A DNA stretch of 64,000 nucleotides. It comes from Alteromonas sp. KUL42 (GTDB taxonomy: Bacteria > Pseudomonadota > Gammaproteobacteria > Enterobacterales > Alteromonadaceae). A model generated the notes under the pieces. It saw only the letters and a program-made list of their open reading frames with translations. It made no database searches and had not been told where the DNA came from. Made by a program: the position numbers and the translations under genes. Positions 17,361-28,202 of this stretch are shown piece after piece; position 1 is the stretch's first letter, and each line of letters starts with the position of its first letter. The DNA lies in assembly GCF_006538325.1 (NCBI RefSeq), contig NZ_BJKK01000001.1, forward strand, positions 310,001 through 374,000, in the 5' to 3' direction.

Positions 17361-18077
17361 ATGAAAATAAAACGTACTCTTCTTGCGCTTAGTTGTTTGA
17401 CATTAAGCGTTTCAGCCTCAGCGCAGTTTAGTCTAAATAAGCTAGTTGGCGGTGACGGCCTACCTACATTAACCTCTTCATTAACTAAAAAAGTTGGATT
17501 TACCAAAGTTTCTGCACCTTATGCTAATACGGTGGAATATTTTGGTTATATAGACAGTGACGTCAAACCAGATGCGGTTATTAACGATAAAAATGCCTAC
17601 TTTATTTACATGTGGGTGCCAGGCGCAATTGATGAGCTTGGTGTAAGAATGATTTCACCAGTTGGCGATTTAGCTACACCAGAAAAAGGTGACTTTGTTC
17701 AAGACAACTTTACTAAAAAATTCAGTAAAGATGATAAAACCTGGTTTGATACGTGGTTACGCGTAGAGCGTATGGACGTTGTAGATGCGTCAAACATCAA
17801 GCAGGCCAGCAAAGCCATTCAAGTGCTTGATGAAGATGACGATGGTGATGACACTTATGAAGAAAAGCGCCACTCGAAATACAACTCTTTAGTGCGAATT
17901 AAGACCGAGCTGAGCTCACCCACTAAGGCATTGGTCAGAGGCTTATATCGCATTAGTTTAACAACTTACAAACGCGGTGAAGTTGAAGGCTCTTTCGTAA
18001 CAACCATTGGTAGTAACGTACCTGGCGTTAAGTTAGCGACGTCACTTGAAGAGTTGGATAAATTGGTTAACAACTAA
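17361..18077 (+). CDS. LipL32-like exported protein
   Basis: 238 residues from ATG behind AAAAGGAAATTAGTT; the frame is open further upstream but a Sec signal (MKIKRTLLAL...VSASA) begins here. The mature protein follows Leptospira LipL32 closely: EYFGYIDSDVKPD, YFIYMWVPGAIDELGVRMISP, TWFDTWLRVERMD, an acidic calcium-site-like run DEDDDGDDTYEEKRH, then KYNSL and LVRGLYRISLTTYKRGEVEGSF. Unlike LipL32 there is no lipobox cysteine; cleavage after ASA by signal peptidase I is predicted, so the protein should be free in the periplasm or outside. Role unknown here; in Leptospira it is the major surface lipoprotein. It stands alone with a strong terminator. Confidence 0.88.
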   Translation: MKIKRTLLALSCLTLSVSASAQFSLNKLVGGDGLPTLTSSLTKKVGFTKVSAPYANTVEYFGYIDSDVKPDAVINDKNAYFIYMWVPGAIDELGVRMISPVGDLATPEKGDFVQDNFTKKFSKDDKTWFDTWLRVERMDVVDASNIKQASKAIQVLDEDDDGDDTYEEKRHSKYNSLVRIKTELSSPTKALVRGLYRISLTTYKRGEVEGSFVTTIGSNVPGVKLATSLEELDKLVNN

Positions 18078-18155
18078 ACCTTTTATTGATTGAAAGATAC
18101 CTGTTGTAGGAAAAGTTACACTCTTACAGATTATTTTGTTGGTATTTTAAACTAA

Positions 18156-18184
18156 AAAATGCCCCGCGGAATGTGGGGCATTTT
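18156..18184. terminator. Terminator between convergent genes
   Basis: AAAATGCCCC / GGGGCATTTT stem with a 9-base loop between the LipL32-like gene and the convergent hydrolase; T- or A-rich on both arms, so it can act on both strands. Confidence 0.8.
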
Positions 18185-18187
18185 GTA

Positions 18188-19045
18188 TTATTCAATTTCC
18201 ATCAGTATTTTATCGCATACGGTGCTATTAAATAGAATGCGCGTATGGCCTAGTTGTTCTGTTTGATAAAGCGTGGCTATTTTTGACGTACTAACCAGCC
18301 TTTGCGCATCTTTAAACGGTATTTGCTTATCGTATCTATCATGGATAACAAGGCTGGGTATAGTTGATGACTTTACTTTGTTTACTACTTCCACTTCTTC
18401 ATGTTTACCTACGAGCTCTTCTACTTTATTAGTAAAAAGCGTTGTCGCCTTAGTGCTTAGCCTTAAGGCATTTGCAAAGCGCTCTATTACTTCCAAAAAG
18501 GACGCTGGACTCGAAATTAACACAAGTTTATTTGCGATGATGTCTTTTGCCTTCATATCGGTTTGAGGGTTAAGCTCAATTTCTGAAGCTGCAATTGCTA
18601 GTGCACCAGCTCCCATTGAGTGGCCAACAGCTGCATTGACTGGTCTTGGAATAAGTTTACAGGCATGTTTAATTGCATTGATGAATAGCTTAGGATTGGA
18701 CATCATTTCGTTAGATTTTCCGTACCCCAAGGGGGCGACACCATAGATAGTTATACTTCTATCACGCAGCAAAGGAAAAAGGGTTTGAAAGTGGTCGAAA
18801 GATCCATTCCAACCATGAATCAAAAGGACTGATTTATCGGACTCCCCTTTCCAAACATGGAGGTGTGAGCCATCTGGAAGCCGAGTGACAATATCTGCCT
18901 TCGGTATTTTTTTACTTTGTGCTTTTGTCTTATCTACCGTGAACATGAGCTTTAGAGCTCTTTTTGCCGCGTAGTTAGGCAGAATGCGGCTAATAAACCA
19001 GAAATAGGACAGGATTGCAGTAGCCGTTAGCGTATTCATCAACAA
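18188..19045 (-). CDS. Alpha/beta hydrolase
   Basis: 285 residues. An N-terminal hydrophobic segment (about residues 4-22) anchors it to the membrane. The oxyanion region is LIHGWNGS, the nucleophile elbow GHSMGAG, the acid HDRYDKQIP and the base GHTRIL, in correct order for a full catalytic triad. Esterase or lipase activity is likely; substrate unknown. Two methionines open the frame (residues 1 and 3) and either could start. No partner genes. Confidence 0.82.
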   Translation of the reverse strand: MLMNTLTATAILSYFWFISRILPNYAAKRALKLMFTVDKTKAQSKKIPKADIVTRLPDGSHLHVWKGESDKSVLLIHGWNGSFDHFQTLFPLLRDRSITIYGVAPLGYGKSNEMMSNPKLFINAIKHACKLIPRPVNAAVGHSMGAGALAIAASEIELNPQTDMKAKDIIANKLVLISSPASFLEVIERFANALRLSTKATTLFTNKVEELVGKHEEVEVVNKVKSSTIPSLVIHDRYDKQIPFKDAQRLVSTSKIATLYQTEQLGHTRILFNSTVCDKILMEIE

Positions 19046-19144
19046 TTCCGAAAAGTCATTGGGTGAGATAGGCTATAAGAAATACTGAAGAGAAAAGCGT
19101 CTATACATCCAGATTAAATTGCAGATAGTCCACATCAAACAGGA

Positions 19145-19193
19145 AAGTGTCGATTTTGCAGCAAAAAAACGTAGCGAAAAAGTCGACACATTC
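19145..19193. repeat. Dispersed palindromic repeat, copy 2
   Basis: AAGTGTCGA...TCGACAC arms around TTTGCAGCAAAAAAACGTAG, the same core as copies at 6.8, 26.6 and 35.9 kb but with TCGA in place of TTGA/TCAA. Confidence 0.6.
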
Positions 19194-19209
19194 TGAATAG
19201 AGGGCTTAC

Positions 19210-21234
19210 TTAGAAGTTATACCGTACTTTTGCTCTAAATGTTCTGGGCTCTATAGGGTGAAAGTGCACATCCTCAACGGGCTGCAATTCATTGGCCAAC
19301 TGTGATTCGTACAAATAGTCAATGTCGTGGTCATTACTATCAAATACATTCAAAGCTTGTAGTGTTAGCATCCAATTTGAACGTTGCCAATTAATTTGGG
19401 CGTTTATTACCGTAAGGCTGCTCGACTCGTTTTCACCGTAACTGTCTAATACTCTAGGGCCAAAATGACGAAGTCGTATGCTAGTATCTACATTTGGTGC
19501 TATTTGCCATGTTAGTCCTGCACTGAGTACTTCACCTAAAGCGCCGTCAATTCTATTGCCTTCGCCTTCTTCATGCCCTTTAAATCGTGAATGGGTAAGG
19601 GCTGCTTCTAAATCGACACTTAGCGCTTCGTTTAACCAGTAATATGCTGCGACTTCCGCACCATAGCGTTCAGAGGCGCGGCTAGCTTCGGAGTTTCCTG
19701 CGTCACCTACAAACAGTAATTCTGAATCTAATTCTAACCACCACAATGAAGCTGAAACATTAAGGGCCTTACCGTAAAAGTATCGAAGACCCATTTCTGC
19801 GGTGTTTCCACGAACAAGTAAATCAACTGGTTCAGCGGTTTCACCCGACGCTGGATCTATGCTTAAGGTTGCCCCTCTAGCATCATTGGAATGAAATGAC
19901 TGTCCAGCGTTAAAATAGCCTTCCCAGCGCGTAGAAAATATGTAGCTTAAGCCTGTTGACAGACTAAGAATACCATCGTCTTTCTGTCCAGAGTTGGCCG
20001 TAAGGTCACTATTAACATCGACATTTAGATAATCATATCTAGCCCCAACGCGCAGCGTTGCGCGTGAGGTTAGCAATATTTCGCTTTGGTAATAAATTGC
20101 TAAAGATTGTTCTTTAACTTCGTCTTGACGGACGGTGGAAAGTCGAACTCTGTCTTTGGTTCGATGCAGACCCACGTCTTTAATATCGTCCATGCGTATT
20201 TGCATTCCAACTTGGTGAAGCCAGTCCATGCCATTTACGATTTGGCCAAAATGGTAGCCCGCTTCTCCACCGTAAATATTTCGATCATCTACTTGTTCAA
20301 ACTGATCGCCATTAACTGGGTCTTCAAGAAAATAAGTGAAGTTCGAAAATAAGTTGAGGTCGCTGTTGATGATGTAAGCGTTAAAGTACCAATCGTTGTG
20401 TGTGATGTTGGTTGAAATACTATATCTATTCGATTCGCCACCTACACTTGTATCAAGTGAGCCTAACGATGAAATTAATTGGTTTTGTACTGCACGCTGA
20501 GGGATCTGGTCTGCTGCATTCCACGAGTTGTCGTAAGCCATCGCAGTAATAGCAATGTTGCCCGAGTCAGTCTTGGTTGAGTAGTTTATTAGTCCATTAA
20601 CCTTTTCGATATCCTCGTCGATATCTGTCCACGGACCATCATAGGTATTAAGTTCTCCGCCTATCAGCAGCGTTGAAGAGTGGTTCTTCAATGTCTTTGC
20701 TGCTACTGCTCTTGAGAAACTATTTTCGCCAAGCTCCAAGCTAATCATGTCGTTTGGTAGTGCAGCAGACATAAAAAACTCTGCAGAACCTGCTGTAGAA
20801 AAGTCGCCTTTTAATGCGCTATAAGCCCCTTTATCGTACGCTATGTAGTGGACGAGTTCCGGAATAATGAAATTTAGATCACTGTAGCCTTGTCCGTGCC
20901 CATGGGTCCGCATATTAACAGGCATGCCGTTTACAGATGTGCTGAAGTCGGTACCGTGGTCTAAATTGAATCCTCGTAAGAAGTACTGGTTTGCTTTGCC
21001 AGAGCCACTGTGCTGAGTAACCACCATTCCGGGAACAAGTTCTAATACCTCTCCGGTGCGCAGCAAGGGGCGTAAAGAAATTTCCTTTTGTCCAATAATG
21101 CCTGATGAAGCTGCAATAGCCTCTCCAATTAACCGTGTCTTATGGCCTACCACTTCTATTTCTTCAATATTTATTCCGTGTCCGAAGGCACTAGTAGAAA
21201 AAATAATTAAAGAGCAGGCAGATAACTTATTCAT
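19210..21234 (-). CDS. TonB-dependent outer-membrane receptor
   Basis: About 674 residues from the ATG after a leading TTG. A signal peptide (MNKLSACSLIIFSTSAFG) is followed by INIEEIEVVGH, a TonB-box/early-plug region, then a plug domain with LRTGEVLELVPGMVV and QYFLRGFNLDHGTDF. The rest is a beta barrel that ends FRAKVRYNF with the terminal aromatic residue required for BAM insertion. Ligand not evident; no siderophore, vitamin or sugar genes are adjacent, and no Fur box was identified. It uses proton-motive force through TonB to import its substrate. Confidence 0.9.
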   Translation of the reverse strand: MNKLSACSLIIFSTSAFGHGINIEEIEVVGHKTRLIGEAIAASSGIIGQKEISLRPLLRTGEVLELVPGMVVTQHSGSGKANQYFLRGFNLDHGTDFSTSVNGMPVNMRTHGHGQGYSDLNFIIPELVHYIAYDKGAYSALKGDFSTAGSAEFFMSAALPNDMISLELGENSFSRAVAAKTLKNHSSTLLIGGELNTYDGPWTDIDEDIEKVNGLINYSTKTDSGNIAITAMAYDNSWNAADQIPQRAVQNQLISSLGSLDTSVGGESNRYSISTNITHNDWYFNAYIINSDLNLFSNFTYFLEDPVNGDQFEQVDDRNIYGGEAGYHFGQIVNGMDWLHQVGMQIRMDDIKDVGLHRTKDRVRLSTVRQDEVKEQSLAIYYQSEILLTSRATLRVGARYDYLNVDVNSDLTANSGQKDDGILSLSTGLSYIFSTRWEGYFNAGQSFHSNDARGATLSIDPASGETAEPVDLLVRGNTAEMGLRYFYGKALNVSASLWWLELDSELLFVGDAGNSEASRASERYGAEVAAYYWLNEALSVDLEAALTHSRFKGHEEGEGNRIDGALGEVLSAGLTWQIAPNVDTSIRLRHFGPRVLDSYGENESSSLTVINAQINWQRSNWMLTLQALNVFDSNDHDIDYLYESQLANELQPVEDVHFHPIEPRTFRAKVRYNF

Positions 21235-21479
21235 GTGGAAATACAACTAATAGAAATGCAAAAACTTCGCGTATTGTATGTTGTTACAATATAACATGAA
21301 ATGGCCAGTACGAGATTTACCAGAATATTCGCGATAAAGCGCAGGGATAAGGCCATATGCTCTAGTTACTAATCGCTTAACTCTCTTTGCACAATCTAAA
21401 GAATGAAAGATACAAATTGATGTTTGTCGACTAAGGTTAGAAACACACATTTTTTACGGTTTGTTTAACTTTCACCTAA

Positions 21480-23666
<2,187 letters not shown>

Positions 23667-23716
23667 TGAGTCATACAAAATGAAGTAGCGGTTTCAATCG
23701 CTGCTAAAAGTGATAG

Positions 23717-23745
23717 AAGGAGGTGGAATATTACCTCCTTTTATC
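23717..23745 (+). terminator. Terminator after katG
   Basis: AAGGAGGT / ACCTCCTT stem with an 8-base loop then TTATC. Confidence 0.75.
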
Positions 23746-23766
23746 TAAATGGCGGCCAATTATTTC

Positions 23767-24507
23767 CTATAGACCACTCCAAAATTCCCCTTTAAGCGTG
23801 TCATTTAAAGTGGGGTTGTCGCCTCCGATAAGCATGCTACCGTCTTCCAAAAATTTGAATATAATTTTTGTGGCAGGGCGGTTGTCGTCAAATAAGTAGC
23901 TGTATTTTTCAGTGATGCTGTCTCGCTCGGCCTGAGTTGTTGCAAGTGACATTTCATCGCGCCACGCTTGCCCTTCCATTATGCCTGCGTAGTGACTGGC
24001 AACAGCAGCTGTTGTGCGCAATGCTTCTTCTGTGGCTGGCTGTTGATTTAATGCTTGCTTTAAAGCATCGGCATAGGGGTAGTCAGGTGGTAAAACCATA
24101 TTTCCTTCATCATCAAACTCCATTGTTGTTGGCGGTTCAGGAATATTGTAGTCACTCAGTAGTTGCTTAAACTGTTGCTCAGCGTATTTAGATAAGGTTT
24201 CAACATTGTGCTCGGTTGGCAAGAGCAGTGGTATATCCTTCAAGTTAATCGAACCTTGAGGCGATTCTTTAGAAAAATACTCGTCTAAGTCAATGTCCTT
24301 TTGACCAAGGTTGGTGTGCATCATAACTCCAGAAGATGCGTTTTTTTCAACCTGCTTCGCCGCGTCTATGGAACCGTGTTTTAAACCTTGGGTTTGCTTT
24401 AACGAATTAAAGATGTCAGCAAAGCTATTTCCAGTGTTTCTTGATTCGGTGTTTTTGCGAGCGGAATTGCTAAATAGCGTAGCTGTGGAGTCATTTGATA
24501 TCTGCAT
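23767..24507 (-). CDS. Hypothetical cytoplasmic protein
   Basis: 246 residues, no signal or membrane segment, rich in Asn/Ser/Gln at the N-terminus (first 60 residues look disordered), with a central region YPYADALKQALNQQP and a C-terminal part ending TLNDTLKGEFWSGL. No family recognised. Flagellar-hook-length-type proteins have similar N-termini, but no flagellar genes are near, so I do not assign that. Convergent with katG. Confidence 0.6.
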   Translation of the reverse strand: MQISNDSTATLFSNSARKNTESRNTGNSFADIFNSLKQTQGLKHGSIDAAKQVEKNASSGVMMHTNLGQKDIDLDEYFSKESPQGSINLKDIPLLLPTEHNVETLSKYAEQQFKQLLSDYNIPEPPTTMEFDDEGNMVLPPDYPYADALKQALNQQPATEEALRTTAAVASHYAGIMEGQAWRDEMSLATTQAERDSITEKYSYLFDDNRPATKIIFKFLEDGSMLIGGDNPTLNDTLKGEFWSGL

Positions 24508-24751
24508 GGTGTCCCTTATTACTGCAAAACCTTGCTTTCTGTGGTCGTGTCACATAACAGGAGAGCAATTTCTACGCCATTTGCAAAAGCCTTCCATATC
24601 TTTCCGTTTATAGAAGGCTTAATTTTTGCGAAGTAAGGTATAAGCTTTAGCAAGCCAACAGTAGAGGATGGTAGCTGCTCACTTTGTGTTTAGCGTTAAT
24701 TAACGGTACACCCTTTGGTATATGAAACGATGGGGTTCTACACAATAACTT

Positions 24752-25351
24752 TTACTCATCAGATAGAAATTTGTCGTTTTTCTCAATAGATTCACTATCA
24801 CTTTTCTCAATAAACTCAATATCACCTTTTTCAATGAATACTGTCTCATTTGGCCAGAGCACAATTAGAAGCAGTAAAATAATAGCTAGTATTACGGCAA
24901 TGAACGTCATGTGTTTAACTTTACTAGCTAGTCGCCTGTTTTGGTTCTCATTGGGTTCTACATCGGAAGTTGATAGCTGCTTTTCTTCGTCAGTAATATC
25001 TACTATCACTTGTGGTTGAGCCAACAAAACATAACCTCTTCGGGGGATTGTCTTAATAAATGTTGGATTTCTAGGGCTGTCTCTTAATATTTGCCTTATC
25101 TTTGAAATAGCTTGAGTTAGTGACTCATCACTTACATATTCGTTTTCGGATATTTGATTCAATAACTCCTCCCGTTTAACTATCTCTCCGGGTTCTTGTG
25201 CTAGTCGAACAATGATACGCATTAAACGTGGTTCTATATTGATATATGTATTTTCTCTTTTCACCGTATTCTTGCGTGTGTCAATTTTTAGTCCTTCCAG
25301 CATAAATAAGCCTTGAAAGGCTATATCAGTGGTCTGATTAATCATTCTCAA
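24752..25351 (-). CDS. ToxR-like membrane transcription regulator with short tail
   Basis: 199 residues. Residues 10-110 form an OmpR/PhoB-type winged helix (EPRLMRIIVRLAQEPGEIVKREELL, SDESLTQAISKIRQILRD, FIKTIPRRGYVLL). A single membrane helix covers about 148-170. The outer tail is only about 29 residues and consists of three copies of an 8-residue unit IEK(G/S/N)D, encoded by a 24-base tandem repeat, where ToxR/CadC proteins normally have a sensor domain. It faces a serine hydrolase across a 70-base shared promoter region, so it may control that gene. Either a truncated sensor or one that relies on partners. Confidence 0.82.
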   Translation of the reverse strand: MRMINQTTDIAFQGLFMLEGLKIDTRKNTVKRENTYINIEPRLMRIIVRLAQEPGEIVKREELLNQISENEYVSDESLTQAISKIRQILRDSPRNPTFIKTIPRRGYVLLAQPQVIVDITDEEKQLSTSDVEPNENQNRRLASKVKHMTFIAVILAIILLLLIVLWPNETVFIEKGDIEFIEKSDSESIEKNDKFLSDE

Positions 25352-25423
25352 TGTTTCTCAATCTGTTTCTTCAGGTTTCTTTAGCTTCTCGAGGCTAGGT
25401 TTATCATTTCTATTATTAAGCAT

Positions 25424-26527
25424 ATGGGAACAAACGCTATGCAAACCAAAATCAGCTATTTAATTTTTGTTCTACTACATTTTTCACTCAGCTATCAAGC
25501 CTTAGCGAAATCGCTACCGGAAAACGACTTCACGCAATTGGCACATATTAAAACTGCGATTCAGCCATACGTTAATGATGGCTTTGCAGGGAGTATTGTT
25601 GTTGCCAATGAATTTGGCACTATTTTTAGTCAATCTTATGGTCAAGCCGTTCCTGGCGTGGCTAATTTTTCCACTTCAACTGTTGTCGATATAGCATCGG
25701 TCTCAAAGCAGTTTACAGCAGCTGCAATAATGAGATTGGTCGAAGATGGACTTATGGATACATCAGATCTTATGTCGCAATACATTGAAAATGTACCTGA
25801 AGACAAAGTCGATATTACAATTCATCATCTATTAACCCACAGTGCTGGTTTTAAACGTGACGCAGGTCGAGACGAAGAGGCTGCTTCGAGAGTGAGTTAC
25901 GAATATAAGGCAATGGCTTCAAAGCTTGCATTTGGTGTTGGTGAGCAATATCACTATTCAAATATTGGCTACAACTTACTTGCCATCATTGTGGAAAAAG
26001 TCTCGAAAATGCGATTTGAAGACTATTTGTTCGTGCATTTATTTAAACCAGCTGGCATGTTTTCTACGGGTTATTTACGTCCGGATTGGTCACAATATAG
26101 CGTTGCAGAAATAACCGAGCCTTATAAGGGTTATAAAAGTCAACTTGAGTTGAACCAAGATTTAGAAGATGAAGCGTGGAACTTTGTTGGCTCAGGAGGT
26201 ATTTTGTCCACAGCGGATGATATGGTGAAGTGGCACGTGGCTTTGTCAACGGGGAAGATTATTTCTTATGTGTCTCAGGAATTAATGTTCAGTCCACATG
26301 TGAAGGAATATGAAGAAGGATATTTCTATGGATATGGGTGGTCTATTGTCCCTTTTAAAGATAGAGATACTCTTGTTTGGCACAATGGCATGAGCTTTTT
26401 TGGTAAAGCTGAATATTGGCGTATACCTGAGCAAAAGTTAATGATTTTTGTGGCCTCTAATCGCGGTGAGGTTGAGCCTTGGAGTGTTGCCAATGCGTTA
26501 TATCAAACACTCTATCAGCAAAAATAA
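25424..26527 (+). CDS. Serine hydrolase (beta-lactamase family), exported
   Basis: 367 residues with a Sec signal ending QALA. The catalytic SxxK is IASVSKQFTAAA, the second motif YSNIGY, and the third HNGMSFFG at the KTG position. HLLTHSAGF is the conserved block after the second helix. The gene starts at ATG 25424 or at ATG 25439, the latter with GGGA upstream. Divergent from the ToxR-like regulator, which may switch it. Substrate unknown; peptidases or esterases are common in this group. Confidence 0.85.
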   Translation: MGTNAMQTKISYLIFVLLHFSLSYQALAKSLPENDFTQLAHIKTAIQPYVNDGFAGSIVVANEFGTIFSQSYGQAVPGVANFSTSTVVDIASVSKQFTAAAIMRLVEDGLMDTSDLMSQYIENVPEDKVDITIHHLLTHSAGFKRDAGRDEEAASRVSYEYKAMASKLAFGVGEQYHYSNIGYNLLAIIVEKVSKMRFEDYLFVHLFKPAGMFSTGYLRPDWSQYSVAEITEPYKGYKSQLELNQDLEDEAWNFVGSGGILSTADDMVKWHVALSTGKIISYVSQELMFSPHVKEYEEGYFYGYGWSIVPFKDRDTLVWHNGMSFFGKAEYWRIPEQKLMIFVASNRGEVEPWSVANALYQTLYQQK

Positions 26528-26549
26528 TTGAGCAAGATATGCTAACTAA

Positions 26550-26695
26550 AGCGTGTTGACCTCTCAGGCACTAAGTGTTTAGCCTTTATCCTGCGTCTGC
26601 GCACACTTATGTAGATAGCTACATAAGTGCGCACTTCCTTGTCTAAATGCTAAACACTTTGCTGCAAAAACGCACCGCAGAAGTCAACACGCTCT
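26550..26695. repeat. Dispersed palindromic repeat, copy 3 (expanded)
   Basis: Outer arms GCGTGTTGACC...AAGTCAACACGC carry the shared core TTTGCTGCAAAAACGCACCG. A second nested palindrome is inserted: AAGTGTTTAGC...GCTAAACACTT around GCGCACACTTATGTAG/CTACATAAGTGCGC, giving about 145 bases. It fills most of the gap between the hydrolase and SDR genes. Confidence 0.7.
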
Positions 26696-26871
26696 ATATG
26701 TGTTTGCCTTATTAATTTCATGAACACTCGTTAATTCTTAAAATAAAGTATCTCCCAAACGCTACGCATCATAATCTAAAGTTAATCGTAGTTAGCCCTC
26801 AGTGTATTACTTGCTTTCAAAGCTATTAGTGAGACATTGGCAAAACGGCTGAAAATTAATAGGAAGATGCA

Positions 26872-27759
26872 ATGTCTAATGAATTCATGGGAAAAACGGC
26901 CATTATTTCAGGTGCCGCTGGTGGTATAGGTTTGGCGATTGCAGAAGCACTTGCTGAGCAAGGTATGAATATTGCCATGGCCGATATCGATAAAGCGGCG
27001 TTAATTGCTTCAGGCGAGGCTTTGCAAGCGAAAGGATATAACGTAATCACTTGCTCTTTGGACGTTACTGACTATTCACAGTGGGAGGACGTTGTTGCCA
27101 ATGCCCAGGATAAATTTGGCAAAGTTCACATGGTAGTGAATAACGCTGGGGTAGGTGGCGCATCTGGAAAAATAGAAGACGCTGAACATGAAACCTGGCG
27201 TTGGGTAATGGATGTCAATGTGACAGGCGTACTATACGGCGCTCAAGCCTGTATACCGGTAATTAAATCTCATGGCGAGGGTGGTTGGGTGCTTAACGTT
27301 GCATCTATGGCTGGTATGATGGGAATGCCATATGCTACAGCATACTGTGCCTCGAAAGCTGCGGTGGTATCGATGACAGAAAGCTGGATCCCTGAACTTG
27401 AGCCACATCATATTCATACGTCGGTGCTTTGCCCTGCTTTTGTAAAAACCCGTATTCACGAATCGTATCGCAATCGCCAAGAAAAATATGCGATAGCACC
27501 TGATAAACGCATTGATAAAGAAAAACTTAAAGCAGGAGCAAATGCGGCAGCCATGGCGGTAGAGTCTGGAATTCCGACAGAAATGTTAGCAAAAAGAGTA
27601 ATTGAAGCGCTGTCTTCCAAACAACATTATATTTTTACTCATCCACATTATCGCAAAGTTGCCATGGGAAGGTTCAAAGCCATAGAAGAGGCTTTTGTCG
27701 ATGCTGAAGAAAGCCCTGTGGTTGGACATTTGATTGACGAAGATATTATTACCTTCTAA
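26872..27759 (+). CDS. Short-chain dehydrogenase/reductase
   Basis: 295 residues, classical SDR fold. The nucleotide site is SGAAGGIGLA, the acid ADIDK suggests NAD(H) preference, NNAG follows at about residue 88, and the catalytic Ser lies in NVASMAGMMG with Tyr/Lys in YATAYCASK. It has a C-terminal extension of about 50 residues. Substrate unknown. AGGAAGATGCA precedes the ATG. No operon partner. Confidence 0.9.
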   Translation: MSNEFMGKTAIISGAAGGIGLAIAEALAEQGMNIAMADIDKAALIASGEALQAKGYNVITCSLDVTDYSQWEDVVANAQDKFGKVHMVVNNAGVGGASGKIEDAEHETWRWVMDVNVTGVLYGAQACIPVIKSHGEGGWVLNVASMAGMMGMPYATAYCASKAAVVSMTESWIPELEPHHIHTSVLCPAFVKTRIHESYRNRQEKYAIAPDKRIDKEKLKAGANAAAMAVESGIPTEMLAKRVIEALSSKQHYIFTHPHYRKVAMGRFKAIEEAFVDAEESPVVGHLIDEDIITF

Positions 27760-27820
27760 AGCTTTGCGGGAAGGTATGTGTGGGAAGGCTTGTACGGTAA
27801 GGACAGTGAGTGGAGCTAAG

Positions 27821-28202
27821 CTAGCTAGCGTTAAGCAGCTCTACCTTCCCATGCATTTTGGAAAGCTCGTGATGTAGCAAATCTAATTGGGTTATAAACC
27901 CTTCACTGTTCAACTGTTCATTTTGTTGGATAGCTAGTTCAATGGAGTTAGTCAGCGTAGCTAACTCGTAAGCCCCAATGTATCTAAGTGCCGAAATGTA
28001 AATATGCGCAATTCTAGACACCGAAGCAAAATCTCTCTCATCGATGGCTGTTCGTAATGTATCTAGTTCATTTTGAAGCGCAATAAAATCGCTCATGAGT
28101 ACTTTGTATAATTGCTTATCGCCAAGTAGCGAATTTATGGCTCGCTCCTGATCAATATAATCAAGGGCTTGTGATGCTGGTTTAATACCTGCAATGTCTG
28201 AA
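27821..28202 (-). CDS. Hpt domain separated from the hybrid kinase by a frameshift
   Basis: An ATG at 28096 gives a 91-residue protein, but the same frame is open upstream to the C9 run and reads DSDIAGIKPASQALDYIDQE..., the usual linker into a C-terminal Hpt domain. The domain itself has SRIAHIYISALRYIGAYEL, aligning the phospho-accepting His with that of Hpt proteins (aHxLKGxxxxiGa), though the usual LKG is YIS. Removing one C from the tract fuses it to the kinase. On its own it would be a small phosphotransfer protein. Confidence 0.65.

Noticed and set aside
23767..24507. Flagellar hook-length control protein
   Set aside because: Only the disordered N-terminus is similar in style; no flagellar genes and no conserved C-terminal domain.
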